7,605 nucleotides of DNA, from assembly GCA_036269975.1 (NCBI GenBank), contig DATBDL010000406.1, positions 1 to 7,605 of the forward strand. The letters are read 5' to 3'. This DNA comes from DATEPR01 sp036269975. GTDB taxonomy: Bacteria > Actinomycetota > Actinomycetes > Mycobacteriales > Pseudonocardiaceae. The position numbers and the translations under genes are program-made. Under the pieces are notes generated by a model that saw nothing but the letters and a program-made list of their open reading frames with translations, did no database searches and was not told where the DNA came from. Shown piece by piece: positions 1 through 5,347 of this stretch (position 1 is its first letter; each line of letters begins with the position of its first letter).

Positions 1-921
1 CAGGGTGATTCCCGCATCGACGCACCGATCCTGGGCCAGCGCGCGCAACCGCGAGTTGGCCGCGACACCGCCGCCGATCAGTAGCTGGTCGATGCCGGCG
101 TCGGTGGCCGCGCGGATCGCCTTCCTGGTCAGCACGTCGACGACGGCCTCCTGGAACGACGCGGCCACGTCGGCCACCGGCACGTCGACGCCGTCCCGCT
201 GACGCGCCTCGATCCAGCGTGCCACCGCGGTTTTCAGGCCGGAGAAGGAGAAGTCGTACGGGGCGTCGCGTGGACCGGTGAGGCCGCGCGGGAAGGCGAT
301 CGCGGCCCGGTCGCCTTCCGTTGCCGCACGGTCGATGTAGGGGCCGCCGGGGAACGGGAGGCCGAGCAGCCGTGCCACCTTGTCGAACGCCTCGCCGGCC
401 GCGTCGTCGATGGTCGCGCCCAGGATACGGATCGGCGCGGCCAGCGACGTCACCTCCAACAGGCTGGAATGCCCACCGGACACCAGCAGCGCAAGGCTCG
501 GCCGGTCCAGCGGCCCGTGCTCGACGGTGTCCACCGCGATGTGCGCGCCGAGATGGTGCACGCCGTACAGCGGCACGTCCCACGCCACCGCGTACGCCTT
601 GGCGGCGGCCATGCCGACCAGCAGCGCACCGGCGAGGCCCGGCCCCGCCGTCACGGCGACAGCGTCCACATCGGACGGTCTGACGGCGGCGACGTCCAGT
701 GCGCGGCGCACCGTCGGCACCATCGCCTCGAGATGCGCCCGGCTGGCCACTTCCGGCACCACGCCGCCGAACCGGGCGTGTTCGTCCACACTGGACGCGA
801 TCTCGTCCGCGAGCAGTTCGACCGTGCCGTCCCGTCGGCGCCGGCAGATGCCGACACCGGTCTCGTCGCACGAGGTCTCGATTCCCATGACGACCACGTC
901 GCCCAACAACGCCCTGCTCAC
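1..921 (-). CDS. tsaD: tRNA N6-adenosine threonylcarbamoyltransferase TsaD (partial, C-terminus off the left edge)
   Basis: TsaD (Kae1/Gcp/YgjD) is the catalytic ASKHA-fold subunit that transfers the threonylcarbamoyl group from TC-AMP to A37 of ANN-decoding tRNAs, acting in the cytoplasm with TsaB and TsaE. I read 307 codons with no stop, against about 340-350 residues in the family, so the end is missing, including the last metal-binding Asp motif. Visible landmarks: MGIETSCDETGVGI near residues 12-25, TAGPGLAGALLVG at 91-103, the metal-binding HxxxH as HLGAH at 123-127, SGGHS at 148-152, GEAFDK at 176-181 and GGGVAANSRLR at 283-293. I chose the GTG at 921: it forms GTGA with the rimI stop and has an AAGGAAG purine run upstream. 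An ATG at 888 is the alternative and would remove 11 residues. It is the last visible gene of tsaB-rimI-tsaD; in many actinobacteria groES-groEL follows. The identification is very secure. Confidence 0.97.
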   Translation of the reverse strand, partial: MSRALLGDVVVMGIETSCDETGVGICRRRRDGTVELLADEIASSVDEHARFGGVVPEVASRAHLEAMVPTVRRALDVAAVRPSDVDAVAVTAGPGLAGALLVGMAAAKAYAVAWDVPLYGVHHLGAHIAVDTVEHGPLDRPSLALLVSGGHSSLLEVTSLAAPIRILGATIDDAAGEAFDKVARLLGLPFPGGPYIDRAATEGDRAAIAFPRGLTGPRDAPYDFSFSGLKTAVARWIEARQRDGVDVPVADVAASFQEAVVDVLTRKAIRAATDAGIDQLLIGGGVAANSRLRALAQDRCVDAGITL

Positions 922-1403
922 GAAGTCTCTTCCTTGACAGATGGCGGTCGGCCCATGGTGTAGGCGTCGGCGTTGGCCGGCTGATAGTAGCGCTTGCGCA
1001 CGCCCAGCCGGACGAAGCCGTACGCCTCGTACATCCGGATCGCCGGCTCGTTGTCCGTCCTGACCTCAAGGAACACCGGCGCGGCCAGGTCGTCGGCGAT
1101 GGTCAGCATGGTCCGCAGCAGGGCTGAGCCGACCCCCTGCCCCTGCCACGCCGGGTCGACGCCGATCGTGTGCACGCTGGTCTCGAAGTCCGGCGACCGG
1201 CCGTTCACCGACAGCCCGGCATAGCCGATCAGCCGCCCATCACCTGCGTAGGCGCCGTAGTAGCGATGTCCGGCGCGCAGTTCGGACGCGAAAACGGCGA
1301 GGCTCCACGGGTCCTCACCGGGAAACAGGATCCGCTCCAGTTCGGCGCACCGAGGCAGGTCCGCCTTGCGCAACGCGGAAATCCGCACCGACACCGTCGT
1401 CAC
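918..1403 (-). CDS. rimI: Ribosomal protein S18/N-terminal protein alanine acetyltransferase RimI (GNAT)
   Basis: 161-residue single-domain GNAT enzyme that moves acetyl from acetyl-CoA to protein N-termini (S18 in E. coli; actinobacterial homologues appear broader, from knowledge of the family). The acetyl-CoA pyrophosphate loop is clear: GVDPAWQGQGVGSALL at 81-96, carrying the Q/R-x-x-G-x-G/A motif. FLEVRTDN at 111-118 holds the glutamate in the position of the proposed general base, and MYEAYGF at 124-130 the conserved tyrosine of the general acid. The tail GVRKRYYQPANADAYTM (134-150) is the usual RimI signature. It starts with GTG at 1403, overlapping the tsaB stop as GTGA, and its own TGA overlaps the tsaD GTG. 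I see no convincing Shine-Dalgarno, so translation is probably coupled to tsaB. Co-conservation with t6A genes is known, but RimI itself is not required for t6A. Another GNAT specificity cannot be excluded; neighbours and length favour RimI. Confidence 0.93.
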   Translation of the reverse strand: MTTVSVRISALRKADLPRCAELERILFPGEDPWSLAVFASELRAGHRYYGAYAGDGRLIGYAGLSVNGRSPDFETSVHTIGVDPAWQGQGVGSALLRTMLTIADDLAAPVFLEVRTDNEPAIRMYEAYGFVRLGVRKRYYQPANADAYTMGRPPSVKEETS

Positions 1404-2131
1404 GCGGCTGGGCGGGGTGGTTGGGGACCGGCACTGACCTTCTTGCGAGCTCCCGGCTCCACCGCGTCCGGCCGCCGCAGGTACAACGGCCGGAACTCGG
1501 CCGGCACCCCGTCCAGCGGACCGGCGGCGGACACCAGCCCGGCCGGCGACGGATACGCGGGCCCGACAACGGGGAGGCCGATGACGTCGGCGTAGATCCG
1601 GGCACCGTCCCCGGCCGCGACGGTCGCACCGACGTCGGGCAGTTCGGCGGGCGCCGTCACTTCGGGTCCGGCGACTCGCCGGCCGCCCCGGTAATGGGCC
1701 CAGTAGACCTCACGACGACGAGCGTCGGTGACGACGAGAACCGAGTCGCCGCTCGCCTCGGCGGCGATGGCGTCCAGGCTGCACACGCCGTACACCGGCA
1801 CACCCAGCGCGTGGCCGAGCGACGCGGCCGTCACCATGCCCACCCGCAGGCCGGTGAACGGACCGGGCCCGATCCCGCACACGATCGCGTCCACCTGGTC
1901 GAACCTGATCTCGGCCTCGGCGAGTACCGCCGTGATGTGCGGGGTCAGCAGTTCGCCGTGCGCGCGGGCATCCACGGTGACACGGGTGGCCAGTGCCTCG
2001 GCGGTGGCGGCCTCAGTAGTGGCGGCCTCAGCGGTGGTGGCCTCAGTGGTGGTGGCCTCAGTGGTGGTGGCACAGCGCACCACACCGGCGGTCACTGCGG
2101 GCGTGGCGGTATCGATGGCGAGCACGATCAC
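1400..2131 (-). CDS. tsaB: t6A biosynthesis protein TsaB with an internal tandem-repeat insertion
   Basis: TsaB (YeaZ) is the inactive ASKHA paralogue that dimerises with TsaD and scaffolds the TsaD-TsaB-TsaE complex making t6A37. Evidence: the start MIVLAIDTATPAVTAGVV, VDARAHGELLTPH at 53-65, the hallmark GPGPFTGLRVGM at 88-99, VYGVCSLDAIA at 113-123 and VTDARRREVYWA at 134-145. The protein has 243 residues, slightly long. The excess is a low-complexity stretch at about residues 21-46, five units related to ATTTE, encoded by a 15-base tandem repeat and placed in the loop between the first two beta strands. The start is GTG at 2131. No good Shine-Dalgarno precedes it, but TACCCT lies 7 bases upstream, fitting a leaderless transcript. 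It heads the tsaB-rimI-tsaD operon and is divergent from the MerR gene, separated by 72 bases. In the usual actinobacterial order tsaE would sit directly upstream; here it is more than 3 kb away. Confidence 0.95.
   Translation of the reverse strand: MIVLAIDTATPAVTAGVVRCATTTEATTTEATTAEAATTEAATAEALATRVTVDARAHGELLTPHITAVLAEAEIRFDQVDAIVCGIGPGPFTGLRVGMVTAASLGHALGVPVYGVCSLDAIAAEASGDSVLVVTDARRREVYWAHYRGGRRVAGPEVTAPAELPDVGATVAAGDGARIYADVIGLPVVGPAYPSPAGLVSAAGPLDGVPAEFRPLYLRRPDAVEPGARKKVSAGPQPPRPAA
1995..2069 (-). repeat. Five-unit 15-base tandem repeat inside tsaB
   Basis: Plus-strand units are GCCTCGGCGGTGGCG (1995-2009), GCCTCAGTAGTGGCG (2010-2024), GCCTCAGCGGTGGTG (2025-2039) and GCCTCAGTGGTGGTG twice (2040-2054, 2055-2069). 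The last two are identical and the others differ by one to four bases. The period is a multiple of three, so copy-number change keeps the tsaB frame; on the minus strand the units encode ATTTE-like pentapeptides. The gradient from identical to diverged copies suggests growth by slippage (inference). Confidence 0.95.
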
Positions 2132-2203
2132 GGTGTCCAGGGTACGAGTGCTGGACCTGACGCCGATGTCAAGGCATACCGTCGGTGAGGTTGGAGGTGG
2201 CGA
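2132..2203. promoter_or_regulatory. Divergent tsaB/merR control region with a candidate MerR operator
   Basis: These 72 bases separate the outward-facing tsaB and merR starts and must hold both promoters. Plus strand: CTGGAC (2151-2156) and TACCGT (2177-2182) are weak -35/-10 matches separated by 20 bases, the long spacer typical of MerR-activated promoters. Inside the spacer is a short dyad, TGAC-6-GTCA (2158-2161 with 2168-2171), with partial extension on both sides. The merR Shine-Dalgarno GGAGGTGG (2193-2200) lies three bases before its ATG. Minus strand: TTGACA (2172-2167) is a perfect -35, but the only TANNNT downstream, TACCCT (2144-2139), is 22 bases away, which is too far for an ordinary promoter. 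TACCCT sits 7 bases before the tsaB GTG, which would suit a leaderless message. All assignments are by eye; the operator is a hypothesis. Confidence 0.4.
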
Positions 2204-2584
2204 ATGCGCATCGGTGAGCTGGCGGCGCGGAGCGGGACCAGTACCCGGTCACTGCGCTACTACGAGGAACAGGGCGTACTGGCCAGCCGGCGGACGGCGA
2301 ACGGCCATCGCGAGTACGACGAGTCCGACCTGCGGCTGGTGCGGGAGATCCGAGGACTGCTGTCGATCGGCTTCGGTCTCGCGGAGACCCGCCCGTTCGT
2401 GGACTGCCTGCGTGCCGGCAACGCGTCCGGCGACGCCTGTCCGGCGTCGATCGACGTGTACCGGCGCAAGCTCGCCGAGGTGGAGCAGTGCCTCGACCGG
2501 CTGACGTCGGTACGCGACCACCTGCGCAATCAGCTCGCCATCGCGGACGAGCGGGGAGAGAGGGGATCGGGATGTCCGTGCTAG
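2204..2584 (+). CDS. MerR-family transcriptional regulator with cysteine-containing effector region
   Basis: 126-residue regulator. The N-terminal MerR winged helix-turn-helix is unmistakable: MRIGELAARSGTSTRSLRYYEEQGVL at 1-26, then the wing around SRRTANGHREYDESDL (28-43). A helix of about 80-117 (YRRKLAEVEQCLDRLTSVRDHL) should form the antiparallel coiled-coil dimer. The small effector part carries five cysteines, C68, C79, C96, C124 and C126, the last two as a terminal CPC. This spacing is not the SoxR [2Fe-2S] cluster pattern nor a classic MerR/CueR metal site, so the signal is unknown; thiol or metal sensing is an inference. The ATG at 2204 follows an excellent GGAGGTGG. The last 13 bases overlap the thioredoxin gene, so both are probably co-transcribed and the regulator may control itself, trx and perhaps divergent tsaB. 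The family call is secure; the ligand is not. Confidence 0.93.
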   Translation: MRIGELAARSGTSTRSLRYYEEQGVLASRRTANGHREYDESDLRLVREIRGLLSIGFGLAETRPFVDCLRAGNASGDACPASIDVYRRKLAEVEQCLDRLTSVRDHLRNQLAIADERGERGSGCPC

Positions 2585-2904
2585 CGGAACTGACGTCGGT
2601 GACCGACGCGACCTTCGCGAATGAGGTGCTGGGCAGTGCGAAACCGGTGCTGGTGGAGTACTGGGCGACGTGGTGCGGGCCGTGCCGGATGCTGGCTCCG
2701 GTGCTGGCGGAAATCGCGGGTGAGCAGTCGGAGCGGCTGCGCGTGGTGAAGATGGACACCGACGCCAACCCGACGACCGCACGAGACCAGCAGGTCATGG
2801 GCGTGCCGACCATGATTCTTTACCAGGGTGGCAAGGCCGTGGCGTCCCTGGTCGGCGCGCGGACGAAGAACGGGGTCCTGGCCGCGTTCGAGCGATACCT
2901 GTGA
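2572..2904 (+). CDS. trxA: Thioredoxin
   Basis: 110-residue single-domain thioredoxin, a cytoplasmic dithiol carrier that reduces protein disulfides and is recharged by thioredoxin reductase (no trxB in the window). The active site WCGPC is at 34-38 in VEYWATWCGPCRMLAPVL, the conserved Asp of KMDTDANP at 62-64 follows beta-3, and the cis-proline loop is VMGVPT (75-80, P79). No signal peptide is seen, so it acts inside the cell. I chose the ATG at 2572, which follows AGGGG (2561-2565) by six bases and gives the standard thioredoxin length. An in-frame upstream ATG at 2488 would add 28 Arg/Gly-rich residues encoded inside merR and is unlikely. The start lies 13 bases before the merR stop, so translation may be coupled. 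The symbol trxA is generic: the organism probably has another thioredoxin next to trxB, and this copy is probably under the adjacent regulator (inference). Confidence 0.93.
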   Translation: MSVLAELTSVTDATFANEVLGSAKPVLVEYWATWCGPCRMLAPVLAEIAGEQSERLRVVKMDTDANPTTARDQQVMGVPTMILYQGGKAVASLVGARTKNGVLAAFERYL

Positions 2905-2926
2905 ACTTGCCTCGTGCGTAGCAACC

Positions 2927-2937
2927 AACCGGCGGTT
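2927..2937. other. Short palindrome AACCGGCGGTT after trx
   Basis: An 11-base perfect palindrome (AACCG, one-base centre, CGGTT) lies 22 bases past the trx stop. It is too short and tight-looped for a convincing terminator and could as well be a protein-binding half-site pair or chance in GC-rich DNA. It is recorded because it lies in the only sizeable intergenic region. Confidence 0.3.
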
Positions 2938-2959
2938 CGCCACGTCCTTCCTAGTGAGT

Positions 2960-3008
2960 CGGTCCTGACCCTTCCGGCTCGGGGCCGGTCCTGACCAGTC
3001 CGGCTCGG
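2960..3008 (+). repeat. Paired 23-base direct repeat with 26-base period upstream of matB
   Basis: Two copies, 2960-2982 and 2986-3008, match at 21 of 23 bases; each reads CGGTCCTGACC, two variable bases, then TCCGGCTCGG. Each copy contains GGTC-CT-GACC, a 10-base inverted repeat with a two-base centre. The copies are offset by 26 bases, about two and a half helical turns. No coding sequence overlaps them if matB starts at 3100. Tandem operators for a dimeric regulator are possible (inference); a simple local duplication is the alternative. Confidence 0.7.
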
Positions 3009-3036
3009 TGTGTAGGTGAGTGTCCGTAGGGAATCC

Positions 3037-3068
3037 GGGGGGCCGTCGTGCTCAGGCGACGACCCCCC
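3037..3068 (+). terminator. Strong GC hairpin between trx and matB (terminator or leader structure)
   Basis: GGGGGGCCGTCG (3037-3048) pairs with CGACGACCCCCC (3057-3068) around an 8-base loop: a 12-pair stem with a single C-A mismatch, eleven of the pairs Watson-Crick, mostly G-C. No U-tract follows, but actinobacterial intrinsic terminators often lack one. It lies 132 bases past the trx stop and 31 bases before the matB ATG, so it could end the merR-trx transcript and insulate matB. If transcription of matB starts upstream, it would instead be a 5' leader structure. Structure is clear; function is inferred. Confidence 0.55.
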
Positions 3069-3086
3069 GCGCTTTCCCGACCTGGC

Positions 3087-3100
3087 TAGTGTTCGGTGCA
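3087..3100 (+). promoter_or_regulatory. Candidate -10 element for a leaderless matB transcript
   Basis: TAGTGT (3087-3092) fits the actinobacterial -10 consensus TANNNT, and 7 bases later comes the A of the matB ATG (3100). This spacing would put +1 on the start codon. It agrees with the lack of any Shine-Dalgarno before the ATG. No good -35 is visible at 16-18 bases upstream. The assignment rests on spacing and needs a mapped 5' end. Confidence 0.4.
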
Positions 3101-4545
3101 TGCTCTTCCCGAGGCTGGCCAGATCCGACGACTTCGTCGCCCTGCACTTCGGCCCGCGAAAGCTGACCTACCGCGAGCTGGCCGACGCGGCGGCGGCACT
3201 GGTCCCCGACCTGTCCAGAGCGAATCGGGTAGCGGTCTGGGCCACCCCCAGCATCGAGACGGTGGTGGCTGTCGTCGGCGCGCTGATCGCCGGTGTTGCG
3301 GTAGTGCCGCTCAATCCGAAGGTCGGCGAACGTGAGCTAAATCACATTCTTACGGACAGCGAACCGGACCTCGTCCTGGCCGCTGAATCGGACGAACTCC
3401 CAACAGCCCTGGTCACCCCCCGTGTCAACGTCACGACGACCACGGCGGAGCATCCCCTGCCCCCGGAACCGGCGAACGATGAGCTGCCGGCGTTCGTCGT
3501 GTACACGTCCGGCACCACTGGCCCCCCGAAGGGCGTGGTCCACGCGCGACGGGCGATCAAGACCAATCTGGACGCCCTGGCGACGGCGTGGGAATGGACC
3601 GATCGAGACACCGTCGTGCACGCACTGCCGCTGTTCCACGTGCACGGCCTGATAGTCGGCGTACTGGGCCCGCTACGCAGAGGCGGCACGGTAAGGCACC
3701 TGGGAAGTTTCGTACCGGGCGAAGTGGCGACGGCGGTGTCCGACGGAGCGATCCTGTTCGGCGTGCCGACGATGTATCACCGGTTGGCGGCAGAAGTGGC
3801 GACGTCACCGGCAATGGCAGCCGAACTGGGACGGGCGCGCCTACTGGTATCCGGTTCGGCGGCGTTGCCGATCGGCGTACACGAACGAATAGCGGCGGCA
3901 ACCGGCCAGCACGTGGTGGAGCGCTACGGGCTGACGGAAACGCTGATGAACACGGCGGTAAGGGCAACCGGCGAAAGGCACCCAGGCACGGTAGGCCCGG
4001 CAGTGGACGGAGTGGATGTCCGTCTGGTGGACGAGTCGGGCCACACAGTGGACGGCTGGGGCCCGGACGCGGTCGGCGAGATAGAGGTACGAGGGCCAAA
4101 CCTGTTCCTGGGCTACCTGAACCGACCGGAAGCCACCGAAGCGGCCTTTCGAGACGGTTGGTTCCGAACCGGGGACGTAGGCTGCCGAACAGAGGACGGC
4201 CAGCTGAGAATAGTCGGCAGACGGGCAACGGACCTGATCAAGAGCGGCGGATACAAGATCGGCGCCGGCGAAATAGAAAACGTGCTCGCGGAACATCCCG
4301 GTGTCCGAGATGTGGCGGTAACCGGCGAACCGGACCCGGACCTGGGCGAACGAATAGTGGCGTGGATAGTGGCAGGAGAGCCGAAGCCGGACCCGGAAGA
4401 ACTGACAGATCAGGTAGCCAGACTGCTGGCCCCGCACAAACGCCCCCGAGTGGTGCGATTCGTGGACGCACTGCCACGCAACGAAATGGGCAAAGTCCTG
4501 AAACGGGAACTAACGACACCAACAGACGACACGCCGACGAAGTGA
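3100..4545 (+). CDS. matB: Malonyl-CoA/methylmalonyl-CoA synthetase MatB (ANL superfamily)
   Basis: 481-residue acyl-CoA synthetase predicted to activate malonate (and probably methylmalonate) through an acyl-AMP to the CoA thioester, supplying extender units for fatty acid or polyketide synthesis. In order: the Ser/Thr/Gly P-loop YTSGTTGPPKG at 135-145, LPLFHVHGL at 177-184, GVPTMYHRLA at 221-230, VSGSAALP at 250-257, the adenylate motif ERYGLTETLMNT at 274-285, FRTGDV at 355-360 with the ribose-binding Asp, the hinge/CoA-loop region IVGRRATDLIKSGGYKIGAGEIE at 371-393, and the C-terminal catalytic lysine in NEMGKVLKREL (K465). Length and sequence closely match Streptomyces coelicolor MatB as I remember it. 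I chose ATG 3100 because homologues begin MLFP/SLFP; a GTG at 3016 would translate the hairpin. From about 3640 onward it uses many A-ending codons, including seven ATA. No malonate decarboxylase or transporter gene is adjacent. Confidence 0.9.
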   Translation: MLFPRLARSDDFVALHFGPRKLTYRELADAAAALVPDLSRANRVAVWATPSIETVVAVVGALIAGVAVVPLNPKVGERELNHILTDSEPDLVLAAESDELPTALVTPRVNVTTTTAEHPLPPEPANDELPAFVVYTSGTTGPPKGVVHARRAIKTNLDALATAWEWTDRDTVVHALPLFHVHGLIVGVLGPLRRGGTVRHLGSFVPGEVATAVSDGAILFGVPTMYHRLAAEVATSPAMAAELGRARLLVSGSAALPIGVHERIAAATGQHVVERYGLTETLMNTAVRATGERHPGTVGPAVDGVDVRLVDESGHTVDGWGPDAVGEIEVRGPNLFLGYLNRPEATEAAFRDGWFRTGDVGCRTEDGQLRIVGRRATDLIKSGGYKIGAGEIENVLAEHPGVRDVAVTGEPDPDLGERIVAWIVAGEPKPDPEELTDQVARLLAPHKRPRVVRFVDALPRNEMGKVLKRELTTPTDDTPTK

Positions 4546-4549
4546 GGCG

Positions 4550-4585
4550 CTGGCGGTCGCAATCGCACGAGGACTGACGGTCGCA
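4550..4585 (+). repeat. Short direct repeat in the convergent matB/HAD intergenic region
   Basis: CTGGCGGTCGCA (4550-4561) and CTGACGGTCGCA (4574-4585) match at 11 of 12 bases with a 24-base period. They lie in the 97 bases between the converging matB and HAD genes. I see no strong bidirectional terminator here; the best stem is ACGG/CCGT (4577-4580 with 4588-4591), only four pairs. The significance of the repeat is unclear. Confidence 0.4.
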
Positions 4586-4642
4586 CGCCGTGAACAACGT
4601 GCAACCAAACGCCTGCCGCCCAACGACTATCGCCCAAAAGGA

Positions 4643-5347
4643 CTACCGCTCCAACCACCCGTCAACAATCGGCAGCAGATCAGCAAGCTCGTTGATCACC
4701 GCGTCCGGCTCCCCGACCACCTCGCCGATCTGATCCGCCGGCACCACACTGTGCGGCACGAAAACCGCCCGCATACCAACGGCTTTCGCGCCGGTCACGT
4801 CGTCGAACATCCGATCGCCGACATAGACACACCGGCTCGGATCGTCCGCGCCGACGGCTGCCATCGCCGCCCGGAATGCCTCCGCGTTCGGCTTCGTCCA
4901 CGGCAGATCACTCGTCCACACACACGCGTCGAAACAGTCCAACGCGCCATCGCGGCTCAGGAAATACTCGTGCCACGCGCCCGGCCACGCCGTCGACGAC
5001 AACACTCCCGTCCGCAATCCCCGCTCCCGCAACGCCTTCACCACCGGCACCACCGCCGGGTCCGTGTACGTCGCCGGCTCCCACACCGTCCGGTACGCCA
5101 GGTACGCCGCCTCGTCCTCCGGCACGCCGGCCGCTGCCAGCACCTGCGCCAGCGTGAACGCCCGCCCCTCCACGCGCACCCGCGCCCACGCCGCTTCCTC
5201 GGCCGCCACCAAGGTCGCGACCAACAGGGCGGCCCGCTCCGGCCGCTCCGGATGCAGCGCACCGGCGTACGCCTGCCATCCCGTGTCCCGCGCCATGTTC
5301 TTCCACGGCGTGAGCGTGCCGCCCCAGTCGAAGATCACCGCCTGCAT
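4643..5347 (-). CDS. HAD-like hydrolase with DWGGT motif
   Basis: 234-residue haloacid dehalogenase superfamily protein with a helical cap (residues about 17-90) of the C1 type. Motif I is FDWGGTL at 6-12 with nucleophile D7; motif II is VLSST at 115-119; motif III is the lysine in WTKPNAEAF (K152); motif IV is YVGDRMFDDVTGAKAVGM at 175-192 with D178 and D182/D183. The usual second aspartate of DxD is glycine (G9), so the standard phosphatase acid/base is missing; phosphatase activity on a small metabolite is therefore uncertain and the substrate is unknown. I start at ATG 5347, ten bases after the tsaE stop; a TTG at 5389 would add 14 Arg-rich residues overlapping tsaE and is less likely. 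It is the last gene of the alr-hydrolase-tsaE run and converges on matB. No role in t6A is known for it. Confidence 0.85.
   Translation of the reverse strand: MQAVIFDWGGTLTPWKNMARDTGWQAYAGALHPERPERAALLVATLVAAEEAAWARVRVEGRAFTLAQVLAAAGVPEDEAAYLAYRTVWEPATYTDPAVVPVVKALRERGLRTGVLSSTAWPGAWHEYFLSRDGALDCFDACVWTSDLPWTKPNAEAFRAAMAAVGADDPSRCVYVGDRMFDDVTGAKAVGMRAVFVPHSVVPADQIGEVVGEPDAVINELADLLPIVDGWLER

Noticed and set aside
321..963. Several plus-strand open frames opposite tsaD
   Set aside because: The minus frame encodes an intact TsaD with all motifs; the plus frames are Arg/Pro-rich and lack any recognisable domain or ribosome binding site.
1995..2069. CRISPR-like array at the tsaB repeat, and likewise at 6999-7088
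   Set aside because: Units are contiguous without spacers, 15 and 18 bases long, and lie in coding frames; these are tandem repeats, not CRISPR.
1421..2188. Plus-strand open frames opposite tsaB, including a Gly/Ser-repeat protein
   Set aside because: They are antisense shadows of tsaB; the repetitive SGGGL-type stretch is only the 15-base repeat read on the other strand.
2488..2571. Extending thioredoxin to the ATG at 2488
   Set aside because: The added 28 residues are Arg/Gly-rich and lie wholly inside merR; the ATG at 2572 has a good Shine-Dalgarno and gives the standard length.
2204..2584. SoxR assignment for the MerR-family gene
   Set aside because: SoxR needs the C-x2-C-x-C-x5-C iron-sulfur motif near its C-terminus, which is absent; five dispersed cysteines do not fit.
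3016..3099. Extending matB upstream to the GTG at 3016
   Set aside because: It would translate the hairpin into a non-conserved 28-residue extension; MatB homologues start at the equivalent of ATG 3100, which also has a well-placed -10.
3588..4577. A 329-codon open frame on the plus strand overlapping matB in another frame
   Set aside because: The product is Arg/Gly/Pro-rich with no domain, and matB in the other frame has full family motifs. The open frame follows from GC-rich composition and A-ending matB codons. The same holds for the minus-strand open frames at 3557-4228 and 3841-4437.
4546..4642. Bidirectional terminator between converging matB and HAD genes
   Set aside because: Only four-pair stems are found and there is no T-tract on either strand, so I do not annotate a terminator.
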